Source of the DNA: Paenimyroides marinum
Lineage (GTDB): Bacteria > Bacteroidota > Bacteroidia > Flavobacteriales > Flavobacteriaceae
Direction of reading: 5' to 3'
NCBI RefSeq assembly: GCF_900108395.1
Contig: NZ_FNXE01000029.1
Location: 1 to 46,743, forward strand
DNA: 46,743 bases
Of the stretch, positions 1 to 9,020 are shown piece by piece; the stretch's first letter is position 1; each line of letters opens with the position of its first letter. The notes beneath the pieces were generated by a model. The model searched no databases. It worked only from the letters and a program-made list of their open reading frames with translations, and was not told the DNA's origin. Both the position numbers and the translations under genes were made by a program.

Positions 1-2
1 AT

Positions 3-254
3 TTTCCTTTGAAATATTTTCTTGGTGATAATGAAAACGCCATCAAAATACAGATTTACTGTGTATTAATCGTAAATCTTCTGCTGGCAGTCATCAAAAA
101 AAGATTGAAACGAAAGTGGGCATTTTCAAATTTGGTAAGTTTTTGCAAAATTCATTTATTCAATTACATCAACCTGATGAAATTTTTGGAAAACCCAGAG
201 AAAGATTGGGTTATTGACAAAGATGACGGTGAGCAATTGTCTTTTAATTGGTAG
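3..254 (+). CDS. IS4-type transposase, C-terminal fragment (cut by window edge)
   Basis: The frame is open from the left edge to the TAG at 252-254 (about 83 residues). It reads as the C-terminal end of an IS4-family transposase: the segment KYFLGDNENAIKIQI, a hydrophobic helix (CVLIVNLLLAVI) and a basic stretch (KKRLKRKWAF) match my memory of flavobacterial IS4 transposases. The catalytic part would lie to the left of the window, so I cannot say whether the copy is intact. The first possible start here (TTG at 9) is not a real start. It borders the very AT-rich pair at 390-2473, which suggests that this edge is an acquired region. Confidence 0.7.
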   Translation, partial: FPLKYFLGDNENAIKIQIYCVLIVNLLLAVIKKRLKRKWAFSNLVSFCKIHLFNYINLMKFLENPEKDWVIDKDDGEQLSFNW

Positions 255-389
255 CTTGTTTTTGAAATTCGGCGAAAATGAAAAACTAAACATCTAACAA
301 TCAGTCAAATGTAAGGAGGGGAATCTGAGAATTAGTTTTTATCGGACGCTAATGAAATATTTTTATCTTTAAAAACTTAATTAAGTTTT

Positions 390-1364
390 ATGGATATAGT
401 CAAAAAATTATTGTTAAAGTATTCCAAGGTTACAACTGTTAAGTTAAGTGCTAATATAACACCATATTATCATATAGTTGCTGACGAAAATGTACCTCAC
501 ATTCAACATCTTTATTCTTACAAAAACATCAATCAGTTTGAAGAAGACTTAAAATACTTACACGAACATTATCAGATTATCACTACTGATGAAATAGCTG
601 ATGAATTTCACTTAAAACACCAGAAGAAATGTATTTTAAGTTTTGACGATGGTTTAGTTGAAAACTACACAATTATATTACCTCTTCTAGAAAAATACAA
701 AATCAAAGCTGTATTTTTTATAAACCCATCATTTGTTGATAACAAATTTTTTTTAAACAAGCATTTAAAGAGCATTTTAATCGAAGAATTATTAAAAATT
801 CCTCACAACCATATTGTTTGGAATAAAATAAAATTTTCTAAAAGTGAAGATTTAAAAAATCAAGTTTTAAAATATGAATTGTCTAACAATCAAATTTTTG
901 ATTTATTTGATGTGATTAAATTCGATTTTAAAGAATACCTTCAAGAGCGTCCCATATACATGAACAAAAATCAAATTCAGGAATTAATTGATAAAGGACA
1001 TTTTATAGGTGGTCATACAATGACGCATCCTTATTTAAACAACTTAAACGAAGATGAGCAATTTGCCGAAATAACAGATTCTTTACTTTGGATCAAACAG
1101 CACTTTAAAGTCGATTATAACTTATTTTCGTTTCCATATTCTGACAGTTATGCTTCAAAAAATCTAATTAAAAGATTAGAAAATTGGGATAAGAACATGA
1201 TTATATTTGGGAATTCCAGCTACAAAAAAGATGTTTCGAAAAATATTGTTCAACGTTTTTCAGCAGAAAAACCAATCGTTCCTTTAAAAAATATCATTTC
1301 AACAGAGCTTATTTATATGTATTATATTAAATTAGTGGGGAAATTTAAAGTGAAAAGAAAGTGA
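390..1364 (+). CDS. Polysaccharide deacetylase family protein (NodB fold)
   Basis: 324 aa. Carbohydrate esterase-4 type enzyme that would remove N- or O-acetyl groups from a polysaccharide. The catalytic/metal motif SFDDG is visible (D86, D87), as is the metal-binding HTMTH (H209, H213). SFPYSDSY further on corresponds to the usual RxPY/FPxG region but lacks its arginine. There is no signal peptide, so it is probably cytoplasmic or acts on lipid-linked precursors. The stop codon overlaps the GTG start of the next gene by four bases, so the two are translationally coupled. Base composition is clearly more AT-rich than in the genes to the right. Specific substrate unknown; capsule or O-antigen modification is a guess. 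Confidence 0.75.
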   Translation: MDIVKKLLLKYSKVTTVKLSANITPYYHIVADENVPHIQHLYSYKNINQFEEDLKYLHEHYQIITTDEIADEFHLKHQKKCILSFDDGLVENYTIILPLLEKYKIKAVFFINPSFVDNKFFLNKHLKSILIEELLKIPHNHIVWNKIKFSKSEDLKNQVLKYELSNNQIFDLFDVIKFDFKEYLQERPIYMNKNQIQELIDKGHFIGGHTMTHPYLNNLNEDEQFAEITDSLLWIKQHFKVDYNLFSFPYSDSYASKNLIKRLENWDKNMIIFGNSSYKKDVSKNIVQRFSAEKPIVPLKNIISTELIYMYYIKLVGKFKVKRK

Positions 1365-2473
1365 TTGAAATAAAAACTGTTTTAAAAAAAGATATTCCAC
1401 ATTTTTTAAATGATAAGCAAATTTGGGATATGGATTTTTTAGTAAGTTCAAAACATCGTCTTATAGCACATTATCACAATCCCAATTTAAATAACGAAGA
1501 TATTGTTTTACAGTTAGGTTATTTAAATAATAAACTTTTAGGTTATATTGGTGTATATACAGATTATGTCAATCATAAAGATAATCAAGAAAAAATAGGT
1601 TGGCTTTCAACATGGTGGGTACATCCAAAAACAAAAGGTAGTGGTTTAGGCAGAGCATTATTAGACAAAATGTATCAAGATTTTAATGGCAAAATTGGTA
1701 TTTCGCAATTTACACCAAGTGCAAAAAGAGTTTATGACAAGTCAGGGTATTTTAATGATTTTAAATTATCTGAAGGATTCAAATTTGCTATAAAATCTAA
1801 CCTAAAAAATATTTTACCACTAATAAATCCGCATTTTAAAAAATACAATTTTAACAGTATTGATTATATTTTAAACATTTGGTTCAACACTTATAATTTC
1901 TTTTCTAAAAAAAATATTCAGAAAAATATTCCAAAAGATATTTTAATAGATTATTTAACTGAAATTGACAACGAAACATCTATTTTTATTAAAGAACATC
2001 AAAAAAACGATATTTTTAAAAAAAATACTGACTTTTTTAATTGGTTAAAAAAATATTTATGGGTACTTCCCGCCCCTTTACAAAAGGTTACAATAAAAGA
2101 AAATTATGAATTTTCTATGTTCAGTGAAAAAATATTTGATTATTCTTTTTTAAAAATCTGTCAAAACAAAAAAATCATTGGTTTTGTAGTTATCCAACAA
2201 AGAGATTACAACGGAAAAGTATTATTTTCATACTTTGAAAAACAAAATCAAAAAGTAATTTCAGATATTATTTTGCTTCATTTTTTAAATACTGAAGTAA
2301 GAGATTTTATTTGTTATGATAAACTGATATGCAATTATTTAAAAACAAAAAAATTCTTTTTTATCTATAAAAACAAAAAAGTAAAACATTCTATAATTTC
2401 AAAATCTTTTGACTTAACTGATATAAAGGACTTAAGATTTCAATATGGTGATGGCGATTGTGCCTTTGCATAA
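1361..2473 (+). CDS. GNAT-family N-acyltransferase with long C-terminal extension
   Basis: 370 aa from a GTG start overlapping the deacetylase stop (GTGA). The N-terminal 150 residues form a GNAT acyl-CoA-dependent transferase domain: the motif GSGLGRA at residues 93-99 is the pyrophosphate-binding loop, and WLSTWWVHP just before it is the typical beta-4 strand. The remaining ~220 residues are lysine- and asparagine-rich with no motif I recognise. Pairing with a polysaccharide deacetylase suggests the two replace or remodel an acyl group on a surface sugar (inference). Composition is strongly AT-biased, as in its partner, which fits horizontal acquisition next to an IS. Confidence 0.65.
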   Translation: MIEIKTVLKKDIPHFLNDKQIWDMDFLVSSKHRLIAHYHNPNLNNEDIVLQLGYLNNKLLGYIGVYTDYVNHKDNQEKIGWLSTWWVHPKTKGSGLGRALLDKMYQDFNGKIGISQFTPSAKRVYDKSGYFNDFKLSEGFKFAIKSNLKNILPLINPHFKKYNFNSIDYILNIWFNTYNFFSKKNIQKNIPKDILIDYLTEIDNETSIFIKEHQKNDIFKKNTDFFNWLKKYLWVLPAPLQKVTIKENYEFSMFSEKIFDYSFLKICQNKKIIGFVVIQQRDYNGKVLFSYFEKQNQKVISDIILLHFLNTEVRDFICYDKLICNYLKTKKFFFIYKNKKVKHSIISKSFDLTDIKDLRFQYGDGDCAFA

Positions 2474-2482
2474 CTAATTTTC

Positions 2483-4729
2483 TTATTCCTTCACTTCCAA
2501 ATACGCCTTAAAAATCCGTAACTCTTCCCAGGTAGTGATTTCCGGAGCTTCGGCTTTTAGTTCGGTTAAGGTTTTGTCGTGGTGGTTTTCAAACAATTTC
2601 TCCAATTCCATTATTTTCTTTGTTGAAAGCACTTCGGTTACGTCAATTTTTTGCTGACCAATTAATTTTCCAATATGTTGTGTAATTGTTTGCACGGATA
2701 GCTTACGTTCTTCGGCTATTTCTTTTATGGTTCGTTTTCGTTGCCACAATTCAAATGTTTTGTCTATGGTAGAAATTTTAGGTATTTTTGAAATCTCTTT
2801 TATATCATCGGTTTCTACCGTATCTATATCTAAAATCTGGGTACGTAGAATTTCTTTAATCGCCGTTAAATGATTTAAACGGTAAGTTACTATTTCTTGT
2901 GTTTCTAAATCGTGCTTATTAAAATCTTTACCAGCTTTAAAAATACGTATCATTTTATGCGTTTTAATCAATTTTAAAACCATTTTGATATGTTGGTGTT
3001 CAAAAACCGATAATTGTTCTGTAAACAACACAAAACCTTTCTTTTTCTTTGACTGCTCTAATACAAACAAGGTATCGTAAGCCAGTTCGTCTAATTTGGG
3101 ATAAAAATAATTGTAAGCCTTTTCTAAACGCAGCATTAAATGTTCCACACGGAAATCTTCAGCTGTAAATAAAGCATAGATTTCGTGTAAAAACTTTGTT
3201 GCCACCGATTTTAGGTTTTCTAATAAACGTTCTTGTTTTACTGCCCACGGTGCATAAATTTTCCGGGTAGATTTTTTTTCATCAACCCAGGTACTGTTCC
3301 AATCTGAAAATTGTTTGTGAGCCGTAGTCCAATCAAACGTTTCTTTGATCTGAATCCACAAATATTCCAGTTTTGCCTGCAACAATCCGTCTTCGTTGTT
3401 TAAATGCTTGTTTCGTTCAGAAAACGATAAAATATGCTGATCGGTACCAATTTGTCTAATGGCTACGGGTTTTGATAAAATCAATCCGCTCAATGTCCGT
3501 AAACGCGACAAAGCTACATACGCCTGACCGCTCATAAAAACGTCATTGATATCTAAAATGGCTTTATCAAACGTTAAACCCTGCGATTTATGTACCGTAA
3601 TTGCCCAGGCAAGTTTTAAAGGATATTGTACAAAGGTTCCTAAAACTTCTTCTTCAATTTCTTTTGTTTGTTCGTTTAAAACGTATCGTACATTTTGCCA
3701 TTCGTATTTTTCAACGGTAATTTTAACGTTATCTTCCGGAATTAAGACTTCGATTTCATGGGCAGATACATAAAAGACAAATCCTATTTTTCCGTTATAA
3801 TATCGCTTTTCATGACTTAAATCGTTTTTCACAAACATTACCTGTGCTCCTTTTTTTAAAACCAATTCAGATTCTAACGGATAGATTTTTTCAGGAAAAT
3901 CGCCGATAATCTCCGGTAAAAAAACAAATTCTTCTCCTTTTAAATCCTGTAATTCCTGATCATTTATTTCATCGGCTTTGCGGTTGTGCGTGGTCAACGT
4001 AATATATCCTTTGTTCTTTTTGGTATCAAAAACCGTATTGACCTGCTTATTTAAAATAGCGTAATCATCGGCAGTAATTGTATTGGTTCTAAAGTTGTTT
4101 AAAAGCGATACAAAACGGGCATCGTCCTGACGGTAAATTTTCTTTAATTCGATATAAATTACCTGCGTTTGCTGCATTACCCAAGCATTGAAAAAATAAA
4201 TACCCTGATAAAACTGCTGCAGTGTTTGCCATTCATTTGATTTTACAACCGGTGGCAACTGCCACAAATCACCAATAAACAACACCTGTACTCCGCCAAA
4301 AGGTTCTCTGGATTTGCGTACAAACTGCAACATTTCGTTCATTGCATCAAGAATATCGGCCCGCAACATAGAAACTTCATCAATAACCAATAATTCCAGA
4401 TTTTTGATCAGTGTTTGCTTGGTTTGATTCATTTTAAAATGACGGGTAATTGTCTTTTTGGTTTCAAAATACAACGCATCGGGTTTATTCCGGAAATCTT
4501 CTGTGGGAACATAACCCGAAAAAGGCAGTTGAAAAAACGAGTGAATGGTTACACCACCTGCATTTAAAGCAGCAATACCTGTGGGTGCCACAACTACTGT
4601 GTTTTTATGGGTAGTAGAAAGTATATTCTTTAACAACGTGGTTTTACCCGTTCCTGCTTTACCGGTTAAAAAAACGTTTTTGTTGGTGTGCTGTATGTAT
4701 TGTAAAACTAATTGGGCTTCGGCTGTCAT
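2483..4729 (-). CDS. Pif1/RecD-like ATP-dependent DNA helicase with C-terminal HTH domain
   Basis: 748 aa superfamily 1 helicase. Walker A is GKAGTGKTT at residues 23-31 and Walker B is VIDEVSML near residue 114. A later motif, ITVHKSQGLTF followed by YVALSRLR, is the Pif1/RecD2 motif V-VI block. The C-terminal ~100 residues contain a helix-turn-helix (IKEIAEERKLSVQTITQHI), the arrangement seen in Bacteroidota proteins annotated as helix-turn-helix domain-containing helicases. Likely role: 5'-3' unwinding in repair or replication-fork maintenance. It stands alone on the minus strand, convergent with the GNAT gene (9-bp gap). Confidence 0.88.
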   Translation of the reverse strand: MTAEAQLVLQYIQHTNKNVFLTGKAGTGKTTLLKNILSTTHKNTVVVAPTGIAALNAGGVTIHSFFQLPFSGYVPTEDFRNKPDALYFETKKTITRHFKMNQTKQTLIKNLELLVIDEVSMLRADILDAMNEMLQFVRKSREPFGGVQVLFIGDLWQLPPVVKSNEWQTLQQFYQGIYFFNAWVMQQTQVIYIELKKIYRQDDARFVSLLNNFRTNTITADDYAILNKQVNTVFDTKKNKGYITLTTHNRKADEINDQELQDLKGEEFVFLPEIIGDFPEKIYPLESELVLKKGAQVMFVKNDLSHEKRYYNGKIGFVFYVSAHEIEVLIPEDNVKITVEKYEWQNVRYVLNEQTKEIEEEVLGTFVQYPLKLAWAITVHKSQGLTFDKAILDINDVFMSGQAYVALSRLRTLSGLILSKPVAIRQIGTDQHILSFSERNKHLNNEDGLLQAKLEYLWIQIKETFDWTTAHKQFSDWNSTWVDEKKSTRKIYAPWAVKQERLLENLKSVATKFLHEIYALFTAEDFRVEHLMLRLEKAYNYFYPKLDELAYDTLFVLEQSKKKKGFVLFTEQLSVFEHQHIKMVLKLIKTHKMIRIFKAGKDFNKHDLETQEIVTYRLNHLTAIKEILRTQILDIDTVETDDIKEISKIPKISTIDKTFELWQRKRTIKEIAEERKLSVQTITQHIGKLIGQQKIDVTEVLSTKKIMELEKLFENHHDKTLTELKAEAPEITTWEELRIFKAYLEVKE

Positions 4730-4807
4730 GTTTTAAATATATGAAAAAGATAGTGTTGATTTTTAATTGTACAAATGAATTTACCTGTTAAACTAAAAAT
4801 AATTTCT

Positions 4808-4844
4808 ACAAAAAAACCTACAAGATTATAAAATCTTGCAGGTT
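4808..4844 (-). terminator. Terminator of the OmpH/Skp gene
   Basis: A 13-bp imperfect stem (AACCT-CAAGATT paired with AATCTTG-AGGTT, one A/C mismatch) with a 4-base loop lies at 4815-4844. Read on the minus strand it is followed by a run of seven T, the form of an intrinsic terminator, 30 bases after the OmpH stop. The sequence also resembles the short palindromes scattered between genes in this window. Confidence 0.65.
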
Positions 4845-4873
4845 GTGTTATATAACCCACTTTTAAAAAAGTT

Positions 4874-5491
4874 TTATTTTTTTTCTTCTTTCTTTTTAGA
4901 TTCTTCTTTTGTTTCAATTTTTTTACCGGTTTTTTCTTCGTATTTTTTGTTTAACAAATCTAAAACCTCTTGTGTTAAATCATATGCTTCTTTTGCATAC
5001 AAAACAGAAGCCGCATCACCAGTACCAAAAACGTAATCGTACCCTTTTTCTTTACCATAATCTTTGATAAAATCTTTCATTCTTGAAACCATAGAATCAC
5101 GCTCAACAGCACTTTCTTCTTGGAATTTCTGCATGTAATTTTGTTCTTTTTGAGCCAAAGTTTGCTGACGACGTTCTAATTCGACCTGGCGGTTTTGTGC
5201 CCATTCCATTCCTTTAGACTGTGCATTTTTTTGTAAATCTAATACATCGTTCTGAAATTTTTTAGCATCACTTTCCAACTCATTTTTCATACGATCAGAC
5301 ATTGATTTGAACTTCGATTCAAAATCTTTGAATTCCTGATATTCTTTCATCAGTTTTTCGGTATCGATATAAGCTGTTTTGAAACCATCTGCTTTTTGAG
5401 TTGTTTTCTCAGCATTTGTATTGGTAGCTGTTTCTTTGTTACAAGCAACAAAACTTAATGCTACTACAGCCAAGATCATTATTTTTTTCAT
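4874..5491 (-). CDS. OmpH/Skp-family periplasmic chaperone, lipoprotein form
   Basis: 205 aa. It begins with a lipoprotein signal (MKKIMILAVVALSFVAC), so Cys17 is the likely lipidated residue. After a Thr/Asn-rich linker comes TAYIDTEKLMKEY, the first strand of the Skp fold, then a long charged coiled-coil hairpin (about residues 55-150) and the return strand YDYVFGTGDAASVLY. Skp binds unfolded outer-membrane proteins in the periplasm. Family members in Flavobacteriia are often soluble; here the cysteine points to membrane anchoring. A very lysine/glutamate-rich C-terminal tail ends the protein. No obvious operon partner. Confidence 0.82.
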   Translation of the reverse strand: MKKIMILAVVALSFVACNKETATNTNAEKTTQKADGFKTAYIDTEKLMKEYQEFKDFESKFKSMSDRMKNELESDAKKFQNDVLDLQKNAQSKGMEWAQNRQVELERRQQTLAQKEQNYMQKFQEESAVERDSMVSRMKDFIKDYGKEKGYDYVFGTGDAASVLYAKEAYDLTQEVLDLLNKKYEEKTGKKIETKEESKKKEEKK

Positions 5492-5703
5492 AGTAGTTAA
5501 TTATTTAATACAATTAATTTCAGACAAAAATATCTAAAAATATGTAATAGTTAATAGTATAAAGAATTTATATTGATATTATATAATTTATAAAATTTGT
5601 TTATTAAAAACGGATTTAATATTTACGATTTAAGCCACTTTTAAAAAATTTGAATATAAAGTTATATTTTAAACATATATCTTTAAAAAGAAGCTGTTTA
5701 AAA

Positions 5704-6525
5704 TTATTTTTTAAGAATATAGATGTGCGAAGAATACTCTTTTGACCACATTCCTATAAAATTTGACCACAACCCAATTAAAAAACCTTTGAACAGCTTT
5801 TTAGTTCCGCTTTTATATTCTTCTGAAAGTAATGACACATAAAAACTATCGAAATACATAGGTTTAATATGTATTAATTTCAATTGATGCTTTTCAGAAA
5901 CTTTAAAAAAGGTTTTTTTACTGAAATGCCAAAGATGCCGAGGTACGTCCCACGCTGCCCAATAGTTTTTGTAATGATGAGCATCGTACGAATTAAAATT
6001 AGGTACGGCAATAATTAAAATACCATTTGGTTTTAATATTTTTTTTAATTGGTTTATGTAATCATTATAATCAGGAACATGTTCTAAAACGTGCCAAAGG
6101 GTAATTACATCAAACTGTATATTGTTTATTTCTGATAAATCACTTTTTACAGTTAAAGATTTTTTTTCAGCCAATGCCCTGGCATTTTTATTTGGCTCTA
6201 CCCCTACTACATTAAAACCATTTTTTTTTCCGGCTTTTAAAAAGTCTCCTGTTCCACAACCAACATCTAAAATAGTTATATTTTTATTTTGAATATTTTT
6301 TTTAATTAAACACCATTTACTTTTTATAGTAAACGTTTTTACCATTTGATACATTTTATCAAACCAAGATTTCTTGCTATCGGTATGTGAAATATAATTT
6401 TCGCTTTCGTAATATCTATCTAACGATTCAAATTTATTGAATTGGGTTTGATATAAATCTAAATCGGCATGATAAATTAATTGAAATTCTTCTTGCGAAA
6501 TGTTGTAATCTTTAACTTGTTTCAT
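5704..6525 (-). CDS. Class I SAM-dependent methyltransferase
   Basis: 273 aa. The SAM-binding motif I is ITILDVGCGTGDFL (near residues 87-100), with the acidic end of strand 2 at VVGVEPN and motif IV-like WHVLEHVPDYNDY. The segment DVPRHLWHFSKKTF after the Rossmann core is typical of Bacteroidota methyltransferases of the Methyltransf_23 type, which often act on surface polysaccharide or lipid-linked substrates. Substrate unknown. The gene is transcribed toward ompH with a 212-bp gap, and a parS palindrome lies 50 bp upstream of its start. Confidence 0.8.
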   Translation of the reverse strand: MKQVKDYNISQEEFQLIYHADLDLYQTQFNKFESLDRYYESENYISHTDSKKSWFDKMYQMVKTFTIKSKWCLIKKNIQNKNITILDVGCGTGDFLKAGKKNGFNVVGVEPNKNARALAEKKSLTVKSDLSEINNIQFDVITLWHVLEHVPDYNDYINQLKKILKPNGILIIAVPNFNSYDAHHYKNYWAAWDVPRHLWHFSKKTFFKVSEKHQLKLIHIKPMYFDSFYVSLLSEEYKSGTKKLFKGFLIGLWSNFIGMWSKEYSSHIYILKK

Positions 6526-6574
6526 TTCTTTTTTTGATAGAAATAGTCTTACTCAAAATTATTTTTAAAGGTGT

Positions 6575-6590
6575 TGTTTCACGTGGAACA
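6575..6590. promoter_or_regulatory. parS site 1 (ParB-binding palindrome)
   Basis: TGTTTCACGTGGAACA, 16 bp. It matches the known bacterial parS consensus (TGTTNCACGTGAAACA on one strand or the other) with at most one deviation. It lies between the methyltransferase start and the mnmG stop. Confidence 0.85.
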
Positions 6591-6681
6591 TTTTTTTATT
6601 CTCAATACAATCCATTTCATATTGTAACTCAGACTAACATTATCTCAGAATAAAAAAATATCACCAAATCACATTTAAAAA

Positions 6682-8559
6682 CTATCTTCCCATGTGAATT
6701 AATAAAATAGAAATATCAGATGGTGCCACTCCGCTGATTCTTGAAGCTTGTGAAATAGTTACCGGACGTATCTTTTTCAATTTTTCTTTTGCTTCAAATG
6801 ACATTGATTTTATTTTATCATAATCAAAATTTTCGGGAATCTTTACATCTTCTAAACGCGTTAATTTATCCGCATTACTTTTTTCTTTTTCTATATAACC
6901 TGAATACTTCACCTGAATAAATGCCTGGTCAACTATTTCTTTATCTAAATTGTTTTCTTTGATATACTCATCAACATCTTTAAACTTTAATATAGCGTCA
7001 AAATCTAATTGGGGTCGAGAAAAAACCTTAAACATTTTATCTGGTTGCTTCATTAAATCGCTTCCGTTTTCTTTTAAAATAGGATTTGCTTCAGCAGGTT
7101 TTACAGAAGTTTCTCTAAAGAATTGAACAAAATTATCAGAAGCATCTTTCTTATATTCCATTCTTTTTAATCGTTCTTCTTTAGCTAAACCAATTTCAAA
7201 AGCCTTAGAAGTTAATCTAAAATCAGCATTATCTTGTCGTAACAAGGTGCGGTATTCTGCACGAGATGTAAACATCCGGTAAGGCTCTTCTGTACCTTTT
7301 GTAATTAAATCATCTATTAAAACTCCAATATATGCTTCATTTCTTTTCAATATAAACGGATCTTTATCCTGAACTTTTAAAGCAGCATTTATACCAGCCA
7401 TTAAACCTTGTGCGGCAGCTTCTTCATACCCTGTTGTGCCATTTATCTGACCGGCAAAAAACAATCCATCGACCAGTTTGGTTTCTAAGGTATGTTTTAA
7501 TTGTGTTGGCGGAAAATAATCGTATTCTATCGCATAACCGGCTCTAAAAAACTTTACATTTTCAAAACCCGCAACCGATCGCAATGCTTTAAATTGTACT
7601 TCTTCTGGTAACGAAGTAGAAAAACCATTTACATATACTTCAACCGTATTCCATCCTTCTGGTTCAACAAAAATTTGATGGCGTTCTTTATCTGCAAAAC
7701 GATTGATTTTATCTTCGATTGACGGACAATATCTTGGTCCGATGCTTTTAATTCTACCGTTAAACATTGGCGAACGATCAAAACCTTCACGTAGTAAATC
7801 ATGTACTTCAGGCGATGTATATGTCATATAACACGAACGCTGCTTTTCTAAAGGTTTAGTACTATGTAAATATGAAAACTTTTGAGGATTTTTATCTCCG
7901 GGTTGTTCTTCCATTTTAGAATAATCTAAAGAGCGACCATCAACACGCGGTGGAGTCCCGGTTTTCATTCTACCCGATTCAAAGCCAGCTTTTACCAAAT
8001 CTTCGGTAATTCCAAATGAAGCACTCTCACCTGCTCTACCACCGCCAAATTGTTTTTCTCCAATATGGATCAAACCATTTAAAAAAGTTCCGTTTGTAAG
8101 CACCACCGTTTTAGCTTTTATCTCAATTCCAAGATTTGTTTTAACACCAACAATTTTATTATCTTCAATTAAAACACTTGAAACCATCTCTTGATAAAAA
8201 TCTAAATTTGGAGTACCTTCTAACATCAAACGCCAGGTTTCAGCAAAACGCATACGGTCACTTTGACAACGCGGCGACCACATAGCAGGTCCCTTCGAAA
8301 CGTTCAGCATTTTAAACTGAATAGCTGAATTATCAGAAACAATTCCCGAATACCCACCTAACGCATCAATCTCACGGACTATTTGTCCTTTTGCAATTCC
8401 ACCCATAGCTGGATTACAACTCATTTGGGCAATATTCTGAAGACTCATTGTTATCAACAACGTTTTCATACCCATATTTGCAGCGGCAGCGGCAGCTTCA
8501 GATCCAGCATGACCACCACCAACAACTACAACATCATATTTATCTTGAAATAAACTCAT
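6682..8559 (-). CDS. mnmG: tRNA uridine-34 5-carboxymethylaminomethyl modification enzyme MnmG (GidA)
   Basis: 625 aa, full length for the family. MnmG works with the GTPase MnmE to install the carboxymethylaminomethyl group on wobble uridine 34 of tRNAs in the cytoplasm. The FAD-binding motif VVVVGGGHAGSEAA is at residues 9-22, the GidA signature GGGRAGE lies near residue 170, and the second signature YEEAAAQGLMAG near residue 370. The C-terminal helical domain ends with SGVAPSDISILLIHMGR, as in the family. The ATG directly abuts a parS palindrome at 8560-8575. The gene is commonly close to the replication origin, which fits the neighbouring region. Confidence 0.97.
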   Translation of the reverse strand: MSLFQDKYDVVVVGGGHAGSEAAAAAANMGMKTLLITMSLQNIAQMSCNPAMGGIAKGQIVREIDALGGYSGIVSDNSAIQFKMLNVSKGPAMWSPRCQSDRMRFAETWRLMLEGTPNLDFYQEMVSSVLIEDNKIVGVKTNLGIEIKAKTVVLTNGTFLNGLIHIGEKQFGGGRAGESASFGITEDLVKAGFESGRMKTGTPPRVDGRSLDYSKMEEQPGDKNPQKFSYLHSTKPLEKQRSCYMTYTSPEVHDLLREGFDRSPMFNGRIKSIGPRYCPSIEDKINRFADKERHQIFVEPEGWNTVEVYVNGFSTSLPEEVQFKALRSVAGFENVKFFRAGYAIEYDYFPPTQLKHTLETKLVDGLFFAGQINGTTGYEEAAAQGLMAGINAALKVQDKDPFILKRNEAYIGVLIDDLITKGTEEPYRMFTSRAEYRTLLRQDNADFRLTSKAFEIGLAKEERLKRMEYKKDASDNFVQFFRETSVKPAEANPILKENGSDLMKQPDKMFKVFSRPQLDFDAILKFKDVDEYIKENNLDKEIVDQAFIQVKYSGYIEKEKSNADKLTRLEDVKIPENFDYDKIKSMSFEAKEKLKKIRPVTISQASRISGVAPSDISILLIHMGR

Positions 8560-8575
8560 TGTTCCACGTGAAACA
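8560..8575. promoter_or_regulatory. parS site 2, adjoining the mnmG start codon
   Basis: TGTTCCACGTGAAACA, a perfect match to the B. subtilis-type parS consensus. It begins at the base immediately upstream of the mnmG ATG (8557-8559), so bound ParB would cover the translation start region of the DNA. Confidence 0.92.
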
Positions 8576-8600
8576 TTTAATTATACAATAAGAAAAAAAA

Positions 8601-9020
8601 TTATTGTTCCACGTGGAACATATTCATCTTTTCTTGTTCTTTTAGACGCATTACTTTTTCGTCTTGTTCTGCTTTATCTTTGTATCCGCAATAATGTAAA
8701 ATACCATGACTCATTACCCGTAAAAGTTCCACGTGGAACAATACCTCGTATTCTTTTGCATTCTCTTTCACTCGCTCTATCGAAATAAAAATATCACCCG
8801 AAATTAAATCTCCTATGCAATAATCAAAGCTGATAATATCAGTTAAAGTATCGTGATTTAAATACTGCATATTTATATTATGCAGATATTCGTCGTCACA
8901 AAAAATATAATTAATTTCGCCGGGTTCTTTACCTTCCGATTCAATTATAGCATCAATCCATTCTTCATATCTGGATTCATTTTCTAATTCAAAATCGGTT
9001 TCGTAATTAAAAATTACCAT
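8601..9020 (-). CDS. ybeY: Endoribonuclease YbeY (rRNA maturation)
   Basis: 139 aa. YbeY is a single-strand endoribonuclease involved in 16S rRNA 3'-end processing and ribosome quality control. The zinc-site region reads MSHGILHYCGYKD; in the usual HGxLHLxGYDH form the third ligand is a histidine, here K-D replaces D-H, a variant I associate with Bacteroidota. Two parS palindromes are embedded in the coding sequence: one encodes LFHVEL just upstream of the active site, the other encodes the final residues MFHVEQ. The gene is 41 bp upstream of mnmG and probably co-transcribed with it. Confidence 0.93.
   Translation of the reverse strand: MVIFNYETDFELENESRYEEWIDAIIESEGKEPGEINYIFCDDEYLHNINMQYLNHDTLTDIISFDYCIGDLISGDIFISIERVKENAKEYEVLFHVELLRVMSHGILHYCGYKDKAEQDEKVMRLKEQEKMNMFHVEQ
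8605..8620. promoter_or_regulatory. parS site 3, inside the ybeY 3' end
   Basis: TGTTCCACGTGGAACA, a perfect 16-bp palindrome overlapping the last codons of ybeY. The DNA site therefore dictates the C-terminal peptide FHVEQ. Confidence 0.9.
8725..8740. promoter_or_regulatory. parS site 4, inside ybeY
   Basis: AGTTCCACGTGGAACA, one outer base away from the perfect palindrome. It lies within the ybeY reading frame and encodes FHVE a few residues before the catalytic histidine cluster. Confidence 0.8.

Noticed and set aside
3546..3773. 75-aa plus-strand ORF inside the helicase gene
   Set aside because: It lies entirely antisense to the well-supported Pif1-like helicase and has no family features.
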